From positions 88,872 through 152,871 of the forward strand of contig NZ_FORN01000009.1 of NCBI RefSeq assembly GCF_900114015.1: a stretch of 64,000 nucleotides of DNA, given 5' to 3'. The stretch is from Caulobacter sp. UNC279MFTsu5.1. GTDB lineage: Bacteria; Pseudomonadota; Alphaproteobacteria; Caulobacterales; Caulobacteraceae. Positions 33,459 through 41,756 of this stretch are shown in pieces. Each line of letters begins with the position of its first letter. Within the stretch, counting starts at the first letter, position 1. The notes under the pieces are model-generated. The model made no database searches. It was not told where the DNA came from and saw only the letters and a list, made by a program, of their open reading frames with translations. Both the position numbers and the translations under genes were made by a program.

Positions 33459-34934
33459 ATGACCGCACGTTTCCCCAATACCCGCGAGTTCACGGGCGCG
33501 CTGTATAGGCCCTCCCGTTTCGAGGGCGAGGTCTTCGATCTGGAGGTTGATGGCCAGCTGCCGACCGATATCGATGGGACGTTCTTTTCGGTCGCGCCCG
33601 ACGCGGCCTTTCCGCCGATGCGCGAGGACGACATCTTCTTCAACGGCGACGGGGCGGTCTCGGCCTTCCGTTTCGGCGGCGGGCATGTCGATTTCCAGCG
33701 CCGCTATGTCCGCACCCAGCGCCTGGAAGCACAGCGTGCGGCGCGTCGATCGCTCCACGGCGTCTATCGCAATCCTTCAACCAACGATCCCAGCGTCCTG
33801 GGTCTCAACAACAGCACCGCTAACACCAACGTCCTTGAGCACGCTGGCGTTCTGCTGGCGATGAAGGAGGATAGCCTTCCTTACGCGCTCGACCCTTTGA
33901 CGCTGGAAACCAAGGGATTATGGAATTTCGGCGGCCAGCTGACCGACGCGCCGTTCACCGCCCATCCCAAGATCGACCCGCTGACGGGGGACATGATCGC
34001 CTTCGGCTATGAAGCCCGCGGCGACGGCTCGCGCGACATCGTCTACTACGAGTTCGACGAGCACGGGGCCAAGACCCGCGAGATCTGGGTGCAGGCGCCG
34101 GTGTCGGCCATGGTCCACGACTTCGCCGTCACCGAGCGGTTCGTCGTCTTCCCGATCATTCCGCTGAGCGTCGATGTCGAGCGCCTGCGCCAGGGCGGTC
34201 GCCATTTCCAGTGGCAGCCGGACCTGCCGCAGTATTTCGGCGTCATGCGCCGCGATGGCGATGGCGGCGACCTGCACTGGTTCACCGCCCCCAACGGCTT
34301 CCAAGGTCACACCCTCAACGCCTTCGACGACGGTGAGAAGGTCTATGCGGACATGACCTCGACCAACGGCAACGTCTTCTACTTCTTCCCGCCCGCGGAT
34401 GGCTTCGTGCCGTCGCCCGAGACCCTGGTCTCGCAGCTCGTGCGCTGGACGTTCGACCTTTCGGTCAAGGGCGGTCGCTTGGATATGTCGCCGCTGACGC
34501 CGTTCCCGGCCGAATTCCCCCGCATCGACGATCGCGTTGCGCTGCGCCCCCACCGTCATGGCTGGATGATGGCCATGGATCCGACCAAGCCCTATGCGGA
34601 AGACCGCGTCGGGCCGCGTCCGTTCCAGTTCTTCAATCAGCTGGCCCACCTCGACATCGCCACGGGCAAGATCCAAACCTGGTTCGCCGACGAGGCCTCC
34701 TGCTTCCAGGAGCCGGTGTTCGTGCCACGCACCGGCTCGATCCGCGAAGGCGACGGCTATCTGCTGAGCCTGGTCAATCGCCTGGACGAGCGGACCACCG
34801 ACATGGTCGTCCTCGACGCCTTGCGGCTGGGCGAGGGTCCCGTCGCCACCGTCAAGTTGCCTCTGCGCATGCGCATGGCGCTGCACGGCAACTGGAGCCG
34901 GGCGGTTTCACCGTCCTCCATCAAGGCTGTCTGA
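33459..34934 (+). CDS. Carotenoid oxygenase family protein, lignostilbene-dioxygenase type (copy 2)
   Basis: 491 residues from ATG 33459, eight bases after the aldehyde dehydrogenase. Iron ligands: His169 (TAHPK), His220 (MVHDF), His284 (FQGHTLNAF) and His476 (ALHGNW). The lignostilbene-type pair is Tyr83 (RYVRT) and Lys136 (KEDS). It is about as similar to copy 1 as to copy 3 by eye. Direct coupling to an aromatic aldehyde dehydrogenase supports C=C cleavage to aldehydes that are oxidised at once. Beta-carotene-type substrates cannot be excluded, but the Tyr/Lys pair argues for a 4-hydroxystyryl group. Confidence 0.9.
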   Translation: MTARFPNTREFTGALYRPSRFEGEVFDLEVDGQLPTDIDGTFFSVAPDAAFPPMREDDIFFNGDGAVSAFRFGGGHVDFQRRYVRTQRLEAQRAARRSLHGVYRNPSTNDPSVLGLNNSTANTNVLEHAGVLLAMKEDSLPYALDPLTLETKGLWNFGGQLTDAPFTAHPKIDPLTGDMIAFGYEARGDGSRDIVYYEFDEHGAKTREIWVQAPVSAMVHDFAVTERFVVFPIIPLSVDVERLRQGGRHFQWQPDLPQYFGVMRRDGDGGDLHWFTAPNGFQGHTLNAFDDGEKVYADMTSTNGNVFYFFPPADGFVPSPETLVSQLVRWTFDLSVKGGRLDMSPLTPFPAEFPRIDDRVALRPHRHGWMMAMDPTKPYAEDRVGPRPFQFFNQLAHLDIATGKIQTWFADEASCFQEPVFVPRTGSIREGDGYLLSLVNRLDERTTDMVVLDALRLGEGPVATVKLPLRMRMALHGNWSRAVSPSSIKAV

Positions 34935-34935
34935 C

Positions 34936-35793
34936 ATGCCCGATTCCATGTTCGCCGCCATTCGCGCCAGCCTGCACCATCTGGCCCTGGCCTCGCCCGA
35001 TCCAGCCGGTCTGGCCGACTTCTACGGCCGCGCGCTGGGCCTGCGGGTCGAGGCGGCCGCGCCCGGCCTTATCGGGCGGGCCAAGGGGCGGACGCTGATC
35101 TTCCAGCCCGGCGCGCCCAAGACGCTCGCCTTCGCCGCCTACGCCGTGGAGGACCTCTCCGACCTTGCGGCCCTGCGCGAGCGGGCCGCGACAGCGAAGG
35201 TGGCGCTAGAGGCCTCGCCATCCCCGCTCTTCGGGCCCGAAGCGGTCTGCCTGCGCGATCCCGACGGCAATTGTTTCGTTTTCGGCCTGCCGGCCCGCCA
35301 CGAGGCCGCGGCGGTCCATGACGGGGCCGCCGCGCGGGAGGCCCGGCTCCAGCACGTGGTCTTCGCCAGCCGCGATGCTCATCGCCTGGCGGACTTCTAC
35401 GAAGCCGTGCTGGGGTTTGCGCTGTCGGACGTGGTTGTCGACGAGGCCGGTGGCGTGCGGACCTCGTTCCTGCGCTGCAGCGCCGAGCACCATAGCCTGG
35501 CGGTGTTCCAGGCCGCCGAGAACCGTCTGGATCACCATTGCTACGAAGCCGGTGACTGGGGGCTGATCCGCGACTGGGGCGACCACATGGCCGGCCATCA
35601 CATCCCGCTGGTCTGGGGCCCCGGCCGGCACGGCCCCGGCGACAACCTCTTCATGTTCGTCCACGACACCGACGGCAACTGGGTGGAGATTTCGGCCGAA
35701 CTCGAAATCGTTGAGCCCGATCGCGCCGTCGGTTCCTGGCCGCACGAAGAACGCACCCTCAACAGCTGGGGCCAGGGCCTGCTGCGAAGCTGA
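34936..35793 (+). CDS. Type I extradiol ring-cleavage dioxygenase (two VOC domains)
   Basis: 285 residues starting one base after the previous stop. Two vicinal-oxygen-chelate modules are seen (residues about 10-120 and 135-255). The C-terminal module has the metal ligands His140 (LQHVVF), His200 or His201 (LDHHC) and Glu251 (WVEIS). The FVHDTDGNWVE ending is characteristic of catechol 2,3-dioxygenase relatives. It should open a catecholic ring next to the hydroxyls using Fe(II). Being followed by an FAH-fold hydrolase and an FAD hydroxylase, it is the likely ring-opening step. Confidence 0.88.
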   Translation: MPDSMFAAIRASLHHLALASPDPAGLADFYGRALGLRVEAAAPGLIGRAKGRTLIFQPGAPKTLAFAAYAVEDLSDLAALRERAATAKVALEASPSPLFGPEAVCLRDPDGNCFVFGLPARHEAAAVHDGAAAREARLQHVVFASRDAHRLADFYEAVLGFALSDVVVDEAGGVRTSFLRCSAEHHSLAVFQAAENRLDHHCYEAGDWGLIRDWGDHMAGHHIPLVWGPGRHGPGDNLFMFVHDTDGNWVEISAELEIVEPDRAVGSWPHEERTLNSWGQGLLRS

Positions 35794-35827
35794 CCCGCCG
35801 CCTGCATCAACATTCTGGAGATTTGAC

Positions 35828-36676
35828 ATGAAGATCGCGAGCTTCAGGGCCGCGGGCGCGGCCTCGTGGGGTTTCGTCGACGGCGACCATGTGATCGACG
35901 TCGGCGCGGTGCTCGGCGAGCAATATCCCGACCTGGAGGCCCTGATCGCGGCCGAAGCGCTGGATGTGGCCAAGGCCGCCATCGCCGAGGCTCCGCGGGT
36001 GCTCCTGGCCGAGGTCGTCTTGGCGCCCGTGGTGTCGCGCCCGGGTAAGATCTTCTGCATCGGCCACAACTATGAAAGCCATCGTCAGGAGACCGGTCGC
36101 GCCAAGGTCAGCTATCCGTCGGTCTTCCTGCGGTTTGCCGACACCCTGACGGCGCACGGCGCGGCGCTGCTGCGCCCCAGGGAGTCGACCAGCCTCGACT
36201 ACGAGGGCGAGCTGGCGGTCATCATCGGCAGGGGAGGTCGGCGCATCACCGAGGGCGAAGCCATGGCCCACGTGGCGGGCCTGGCCCCGTCCAACGACGC
36301 CTCCATCCGCGATTGGCAGTGGCACACCCAGCAGTTCACCCCGGGCAAGAATTTTCCGCAGACCTGCGCGCTAGGCCCCTGGATGGTGACGCCCGACGAG
36401 ATTGAGGACCTGGGCGCGGTGACAGTCACCACCCGCCTCAACGGCCAGGTCATGCAGAGCCAGCCGGTGTCGGACATGCTCTTTCCGATCCCGCGCATCA
36501 TTGCCTACATCTCGACCTTCACGACGCTGTCCCCTGGCGACGTGATCCTCACGGGCACGCCGGGTGGCGTGGGCGCCAAGCGCGAACCGCCGGTATGGAT
36601 GAAGCCCGGCGACATTGTCGAGATCGACATCCCGGGTGTGGGTCTGCTGGTCAACACTGTCGCGGACGAGACCTGA
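35828..36676 (+). CDS. Fumarylacetoacetate hydrolase (FAH) family protein
   Basis: 282 residues from ATG 35828. The FAH fold is clear: IFCIGHNYESHRQE near residue 75, Glu126 and Glu128 (DYEGELAV), Asp157 (SNDAS) as metal ligands, then GKNFPQTCALGP and TGTPGGVGAKREPP. Members hydrolyse C-C bonds in acylpyruvates, or hydrate and decarboxylate meta-cleavage products. With the extradiol dioxygenase upstream, it probably acts on the ring-opened product. Hydratase versus hydrolase cannot be told from sequence. Confidence 0.9.
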   Translation: MKIASFRAAGAASWGFVDGDHVIDVGAVLGEQYPDLEALIAAEALDVAKAAIAEAPRVLLAEVVLAPVVSRPGKIFCIGHNYESHRQETGRAKVSYPSVFLRFADTLTAHGAALLRPRESTSLDYEGELAVIIGRGGRRITEGEAMAHVAGLAPSNDASIRDWQWHTQQFTPGKNFPQTCALGPWMVTPDEIEDLGAVTVTTRLNGQVMQSQPVSDMLFPIPRIIAYISTFTTLSPGDVILTGTPGGVGAKREPPVWMKPGDIVEIDIPGVGLLVNTVADET

Positions 36677-36679
36677 GTG

Positions 36680-38350
36680 ATGGCGGCCAAGACCAGATCG
36701 CGCACCGGCGTCGGCAAGGGCGGGCTCGACCATGTTCCGATCATCGTCGTCGGCGCCGGGCCCACCGGCCTGACCCTGGCCAATCTCCTGGGCGTCTATG
36801 GCGCAAAGACCCTGGTTGTCGAGCGAAACACCGGCACCGTCTCCGAGCCGCGCGCCGTCTCGATCGACGATGAGTCGCTGCGCACGATACAGGCGGCGGG
36901 GTTGATCGACATCGTCCTGCCGACCGTGGTCGCCGGCTATGGTTCGGAATATCGCACGCCGAGCGGACAGCCCTTTCTCAAGGTGCACCCGACCGGACAA
37001 CCCTACGGCTATCCGCGCCGCAACGCCTTTCGACAGCCCACCCTCGAGGCGCAGCTGCGCAAGGGGCTGGAGCGTTTCGCTCATGTCGAACTGCGCTTCC
37101 GCACCACCCTCGTCGACTTCGAACAGGATGAAGACGGCGTCGTCGTCACGCTAGAGACGGCGGCCGGGGAGAAGGTCCAGGTCGCCTGCGACTACCTCGT
37201 TGGCGCCGACGGATCCTGGAGCGCGGTGCGCACCAAGCTTGGCTTGACGTTGGAGGGCGAGACCTTCGCCGAGAAGTGGCTGATCGTCGATCTGGAGCGC
37301 TCGCCCTGCGCCAGCCGCGAAACCCAGGTGTTCTGCGACGTACGCCGTCCCTGCATTGCCCTGCCCGGCCCACAACTCACCCGTCGCTACGAGTTCAAGC
37401 TCCTGCCAGGCGAGACCAGCGAGCAGGTTCTGGACGATGCGGTCGTCGCCAACCTCCTGAAGGACCATGGCGCCGACGCCGGCAGCGTGATCAAGCGCAA
37501 GACCGTCTACACCTTCCACGCGCGCCTGGCGCCGCGATGGTGGCAAGGCCGGGTGTTTCTGGCGGGCGACGCCTGCCACCTGACACCGCCGTTCGCCGGC
37601 CAGGGCATGAACAGCGGTCTGCGCGACGCGCATAACTTGGCTTGGAAGCTGGCTTGGGTCCTGGCTCTGCGCGCGCCGCCCAGCTTGCTGGAAACCTACG
37701 AGCAGGAACGGCGCGACCACGTCTGGGCGATGATCCAGCTGGCCCTGCGGATGGGCCGGATCATGGGGCCCAAGACGTACTGGCACGGCCTGGCGACCCA
37801 GACCGCGTTCCGGGCCCTCAGCCTGTGGCCCGCGGCGCGCGACTACTTCGCCGAGATGAAATATAAGCCCAAGCCCAGGTTCGACGCCGGCTTCATCCTC
37901 GCCGACGGCCAATCGGAGCGTAAGACCGTGGTCGGACGGCTCCTGCCCCAGCCCAAGGCCAGGGACGGAAAGGGTGGTGAGGACCTCCTGGACGCCTGGC
38001 TGGGCGACGGCTTCGCCCTGATCGGCGTGGAGGTGGAGCCACAGGTTCTGGCCAGGATCGCCGCTAGCCCAGCCATCGCTCGACTGGCGCCGAGGATCGT
38101 GCGTTTGGGCGGCGGGGTCGACGCGTCCGGCGCAAGCAACGTCACCGCCCTGGCCCTGTCGTCCGGGGACGCAACGGCCCTGGTGGGCCAGGCGGGGCGG
38201 GTGCTGCTCGTCCGTCCTGATCGCTATGTCGCCGGCGCCTTCCTGCCCGAGGAGACAGCCGCCTTCGCCGCGCGTCTGAATGAGCTGCTCGGAACCGTGC
38301 CAACGGTTCAGGCCGCGCCCGGGGCTTCTGCCTTGGTCAGGGTGTTCTGA
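36680..38350 (+). CDS. FAD-dependent aromatic hydroxylase (MhpA/PheA-like)
   Basis: 556 residues from ATG 36680; a GTG three bases earlier is also possible and abuts the FAH stop. Single-component flavoprotein monooxygenase motifs are present: GAGPTG at 25-30, ERN, the DG fingerprint (GADGSW) and GDACHLTPPFAGQGMNSGLRD near residue 295. The C-terminal 150 residues form the thioredoxin-like domain of MhpA relatives. It would hydroxylate a phenol to a catechol, feeding the extradiol dioxygenase. Its last 43 bases overlap the convergent IclR gene. Confidence 0.9.
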   Translation: MAAKTRSRTGVGKGGLDHVPIIVVGAGPTGLTLANLLGVYGAKTLVVERNTGTVSEPRAVSIDDESLRTIQAAGLIDIVLPTVVAGYGSEYRTPSGQPFLKVHPTGQPYGYPRRNAFRQPTLEAQLRKGLERFAHVELRFRTTLVDFEQDEDGVVVTLETAAGEKVQVACDYLVGADGSWSAVRTKLGLTLEGETFAEKWLIVDLERSPCASRETQVFCDVRRPCIALPGPQLTRRYEFKLLPGETSEQVLDDAVVANLLKDHGADAGSVIKRKTVYTFHARLAPRWWQGRVFLAGDACHLTPPFAGQGMNSGLRDAHNLAWKLAWVLALRAPPSLLETYEQERRDHVWAMIQLALRMGRIMGPKTYWHGLATQTAFRALSLWPAARDYFAEMKYKPKPRFDAGFILADGQSERKTVVGRLLPQPKARDGKGGEDLLDAWLGDGFALIGVEVEPQVLARIAASPAIARLAPRIVRLGGGVDASGASNVTALALSSGDATALVGQAGRVLLVRPDRYVAGAFLPEETAAFAARLNELLGTVPTVQAAPGASALVRVF

Positions 38351-39117
38351 GCGACGGGCGGCGTGGCGTGGGCGGCTAGCGCCTGGGTGACCGTGCGGCC
38401 TGCTTGCCGGACCGTTTCAACCCAGGTGCGCTCAGTGGCGGCGTCGATCTGCGCGCGCACCAACACCACGCCAATACTGCCCAGGATGTCGCCGTCTGGC
38501 GCGAATATCGGCGCCGACACGCCCAGCAACCCTTGATCCAGCTCACCGCAGGTGACGCAGACCTCGGCCTTGCGGATCTCGCGCATCTTGGCCTTAAAGG
38601 TTTCCCAGTCGGCGCCGAGCCCCGCGGCGGCGGCGGCCTCGATGTCATCCTCGAAATAGCGCTTGAGGGTTCGAGCGGTGATGTGCGCGGTGATCGATTT
38701 CGAGGCCGCGCCCCGGAACAGCGGCATCGGCCGGCCCCGCTCATAACTGACCTCCAGCGGCCGGCCAGGTGGGCGGCCCTGATCCACGCAGATCACCGTG
38801 CGGCGGTAGATCCGGCAGAGCAGGCTGACGCCCGTGGTCTCCAGAGGCTCGACCAGGGCGCTTAGCGTCGGTTGGGCGGCCAGGATCAACGGGTCAAGAT
38901 GGCGCGTCTGTCGGTCGAGTTCGATGATCGCCGGCCCGATCACATAGCGGCCGGCCGTGAAGTTCACGATCAGGCCCGCATCTACCAGGCTCCGGAAATA
39001 GCGATAGGCGGTGCTGGTGGGCACTTCCAGCCGACGGGCGGCGTCCTCGACCGTCCATTCGGGCTCGGCCATCGTAAAGAGCTGCAAAACGGACAGGACG
39101 CGATCGGCGGTCGTCAA
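38308..39117 (-). CDS. IclR family transcriptional regulator (copy 2)
   Basis: 269 residues from ATG 39117. The winged helix spans residues 1-65 (RVLSVLQLFTMAEPEWTVEDA, then TSTAYRYFRSLVDAGLIV). The effector domain follows, with RPMPLFRGAASKSITAHI and CGELDQGLLGVSAP. It converges on the hydroxylase gene with a 43-base overlap. It is adjacent to the meta-cleavage operon, which it may regulate. Upstream on the same strand is a receptor remnant. A decayed copy of this regulator lies beside the intact receptor at 45894-46110. Confidence 0.9.
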   Translation of the reverse strand: MTTADRVLSVLQLFTMAEPEWTVEDAARRLEVPTSTAYRYFRSLVDAGLIVNFTAGRYVIGPAIIELDRQTRHLDPLILAAQPTLSALVEPLETTGVSLLCRIYRRTVICVDQGRPPGRPLEVSYERGRPMPLFRGAASKSITAHITARTLKRYFEDDIEAAAAAGLGADWETFKAKMREIRKAEVCVTCGELDQGLLGVSAPIFAPDGDILGSIGVVLVRAQIDAATERTWVETVRQAGRTVTQALAAHATPPVAQNTLTKAEAPGAA

Positions 39118-39149
39118 AGGGCGAGCTCCTCCTTTTCTGGTCCTCTAGC

Positions 39150-39445
39150 ACACGCGGCTTTGCGGTCCGAACAGACGGCTGCAGAATTTAAGGGCGCGTG
39201 CGGCGCAGACCCAGGCGCGACCTGGAACCCCGCCGAAAGCCTGACGCCCAGCTGGGGGCGCACGCAGGGTGACATAGAGCGCCCCAGAACGGGCTGGAGG
39301 CAAGAAGAGCTCATCACCGCGGTGTCTCCCGGTCGCCGCCAAGGATGCTGAAAGTCCAGAAATCGTCGCAATGGCTGTCGCTCACCCGGAGACCGGCTGG
39401 CCTGGCTGGATTCTTGCGGCTGGTTACGGGTCCCCGCCAGGAGCA
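39150..39445 (-). pseudogene. 3' remnant of a TonB-dependent receptor gene
   Basis: Minus-strand translation gives AVMSSSCLQPVLG, then after a frameshift ALYVTLRAPP. The intact receptor at 46171-48411 ends AVMSSSFVQPVLG-APYVTLRPPRTWG in one frame. DNA similarity covers roughly 39200-39400, including GACGCAGGGTGACATAG versus GCACGCAGGGTGACATAG-type stretches, and the following bases resemble those beyond the intact receptor. The remnant retains only the last barrel strands with indels. It is the lost partner of the IclR gene 38308-39117. Confidence 0.7.
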
Positions 39446-39495
39446 ACCTTTCATGACGGCATCAAACGACGATTTCCAGGTAGGGCGTCACGACA

Positions 39496-40965
39496 ATGGG
39501 CATTCGCTTTCCAAACAACGACTTCAAGAACTTCGAGGCGCCGATGCGCGCGGAGATCGACCTGGCTGGACTGGAGGTCGTTCAGGGGGAGGTGCCAAAA
39601 GAGCTTAGCGGCGGCTTCTTCCGCCTGATTGGCGATCGGAAGTGGCCCGCCTTCGTGGAGAACGACATCTTCATGCTCGGCGAAGATGGGATGGCGTCCT
39701 GCTTCTATTTCAAGGACGGCAGGGTCGACTTCAAGATGCGTTATGTCCGCACGCCGCGTTTTGTGGCGGAGGAGAAGGCCGGTCGGGCTCTTTTCGGAGA
39801 GTATCGCAACCCGTTCACCGACGATCCGTCTGTCGCTGGCCTTAGCCGCGGCACCGCCAACGTCACGATGCTGGCCCACGCGGGCAAGTTATTCGCGATG
39901 AAAGAAGACAGCCCGGTGATCGAGATGGACCCGTTCACGCTCGAGACGATCGGCGAATATGACTGGGGCGGCGCTGTAACCGCCAAGGCGATCACCGCCC
40001 ATCCGAAGATCGACCCGCGGACCGGTGAACTGATCTTCTTCGGATATTGCGCGGCGGGTCCTGCAACGCGGGATGTCGCCTATTACGAGGCGGACGCCGA
40101 AGGGCGCATAATTCACGAGGCCTGGTTCAAGGCTCCCTATACTTGCATGGTGCATGACATCATGGTCACTGAACACTATGTGGTCTTCCCCATTACGCCT
40201 CTTCGCCACGAGCTAGAATGGATCGAGCGGCGCGAGCCGGCATTCAAGTGGGATCCGAACGAAGAGGTCTATCTCGGCGTGCTGCCGAGAAAGGGCAATG
40301 GTGACCAGATCAGGTGGTTCAAGGGACCGAACCAATGCCATGGGCATACTGTCGGCGCCTTCGACGACGGGCGCTACATCTATGCGGACAACACGTTTAG
40401 CAAGCGCTCCTTCTTCCATTTCTTCCCGAACGTCGATGGCTCCGCGTTCAGCCCGGCCGATACTATGCCGTACATGAAGCGCATCGTGATCGATATGGAA
40501 AGCGAAGGCGATCACTTCACCGAGCAGAAGTTGTTTGAATATCCCTGTGAGCTACCGCGCATTGATACGCGATTTGAGACGATGGACTACAATTTCGTGA
40601 CGATGAATCTGCTCGACGTTCCAGGGCAAGAACGGGTCGGTCACGGCTTCCAGTGGGTCGCTACAATGGACGTCAACGGGAACAAGCCGTCGAAGATATA
40701 TTATGCCGGCGACGACTGCTCGATCGGCGAGCCCCAATTTGTACCTAAAAGTAACGATGCGCCGGAAGGGGAAGGCTATATTCTGACGGTTGTAGGCAAG
40801 CATCAGGAGATGCGTAGCGAACTGCTCATCTTGGACGCCAGCGATATCAATGCGCCGCCGGTCGCGACGGTGGCTCTGCCTTTCCGCCTCCGCAGCACCG
40901 GACATGGCTATTGGTACAGTACGAGTCAGCTGCTTGGCGAAACCAACGTCCTGGGAGCGTCGTGA
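39496..40965 (+). CDS. Carotenoid oxygenase family protein, lignostilbene-dioxygenase type (copy 3)
   Basis: 489 residues from ATG 39496. Iron ligands: His169 (TAHPK), His220 (MVHDI), His284 (CHGHTVGAF) and His470 (GHGYW). Tyr83 (RYVRT) and Lys136 (KEDS) keep the lignostilbene-type substrate pair. It is the most divergent of the three copies. Its DNA is somewhat less GC-rich in the second half (for example around 40690-40760), hinting at separate acquisition. The ribosome binding site is weak. An SDR gene follows after one base, so the two are one transcript. Confidence 0.9.
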   Translation: MGIRFPNNDFKNFEAPMRAEIDLAGLEVVQGEVPKELSGGFFRLIGDRKWPAFVENDIFMLGEDGMASCFYFKDGRVDFKMRYVRTPRFVAEEKAGRALFGEYRNPFTDDPSVAGLSRGTANVTMLAHAGKLFAMKEDSPVIEMDPFTLETIGEYDWGGAVTAKAITAHPKIDPRTGELIFFGYCAAGPATRDVAYYEADAEGRIIHEAWFKAPYTCMVHDIMVTEHYVVFPITPLRHELEWIERREPAFKWDPNEEVYLGVLPRKGNGDQIRWFKGPNQCHGHTVGAFDDGRYIYADNTFSKRSFFHFFPNVDGSAFSPADTMPYMKRIVIDMESEGDHFTEQKLFEYPCELPRIDTRFETMDYNFVTMNLLDVPGQERVGHGFQWVATMDVNGNKPSKIYYAGDDCSIGEPQFVPKSNDAPEGEGYILTVVGKHQEMRSELLILDASDINAPPVATVALPFRLRSTGHGYWYSTSQLLGETNVLGAS

Positions 40966-40966
40966 G

Positions 40967-41740
40967 ATGGCTGACCTTGCAGGCAAGGTCGCGCTGGTCA
41001 CCGGCGCCAGTCGTGGTATCGGCCGTGAGATCGCCAAGCGGTTGGCGGCCGATGGCGCGACCGTAGCGGTTCACTACGGCGCCAACCTGGCCGCGGCTGA
41101 AGAGACCGTCGCCACGATCGTAGAGGCGGGGGGGAGGGGGTTCGCCATCCAGGCGGACCTCCATACGCCAGAGACCTCGCTAGCCAAGATGTTTGAGGAT
41201 TTTGATCGCGGCCTGAATCTGTGTTCAGGCCAATCAGGTCTCGACATCATCGTAAACAATGCCGGCCAGATCATGTTTGGCGCGGTCGATGTCCTGAGGC
41301 CGGAAGCGTTCGACAAGGCCTTCGCCGTCGACGTGAAGGCTCCCTTCTTTATAGTCCAGGGCGCCCTTCCTCGTCTTCGCGATGGTGGGCGCATCATCAA
41401 TATTTCGTCGGGCACATCTCGTGTGGTCAATCCGGACGTTGTCTCATACGCGATGGCCAAAGGCGCGCTGGAAGTCTTTAGCAAGACAATCGCCCAGCAG
41501 CTTGGTCCGCGTGGCGTCACCGTCAACTCGGTCGCGCCGGGGCCCACCGCCACAGAAGAGTTCTTGCGCATGGCGCAAGGCAATCCTTCCTTCGTGGAAC
41601 ACGCAAAGTCCCAGTCGGCGCTGAGGCGACTCGGCGCCCCTGCGGATATCGCCAACATCGTGGCTTTCCTGGCGAGCGACGAGGGGGGCTGGATCACGGG
41701 CCAGCTGATCGACGCGACCGGAGGAACCCTGCTGGGTTGA
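40967..41740 (+). CDS. Short-chain dehydrogenase/reductase
   Basis: 257 residues from ATG 40967, one base after the oxygenase stop. Motifs: TGASRGIG (12-19), NNAG (97-100), Ser147/148 and Y161-K165 in YAMAK; the C-terminal ITGQLIDATGG is typical. His36 and Tyr37 after the second strand favour NADP. It probably acts on an aldehyde, alcohol or ketone connected with the cleavage reaction. It is convergent with the tandem GntR gene, 16 bases away. Confidence 0.9.
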   Translation: MADLAGKVALVTGASRGIGREIAKRLAADGATVAVHYGANLAAAEETVATIVEAGGRGFAIQADLHTPETSLAKMFEDFDRGLNLCSGQSGLDIIVNNAGQIMFGAVDVLRPEAFDKAFAVDVKAPFFIVQGALPRLRDGGRIINISSGTSRVVNPDVVSYAMAKGALEVFSKTIAQQLGPRGVTVNSVAPGPTATEEFLRMAQGNPSFVEHAKSQSALRRLGAPADIANIVAFLASDEGGWITGQLIDATGGTLLG

Positions 41741-41756
41741 AGGCCCGCCGCAGCTG

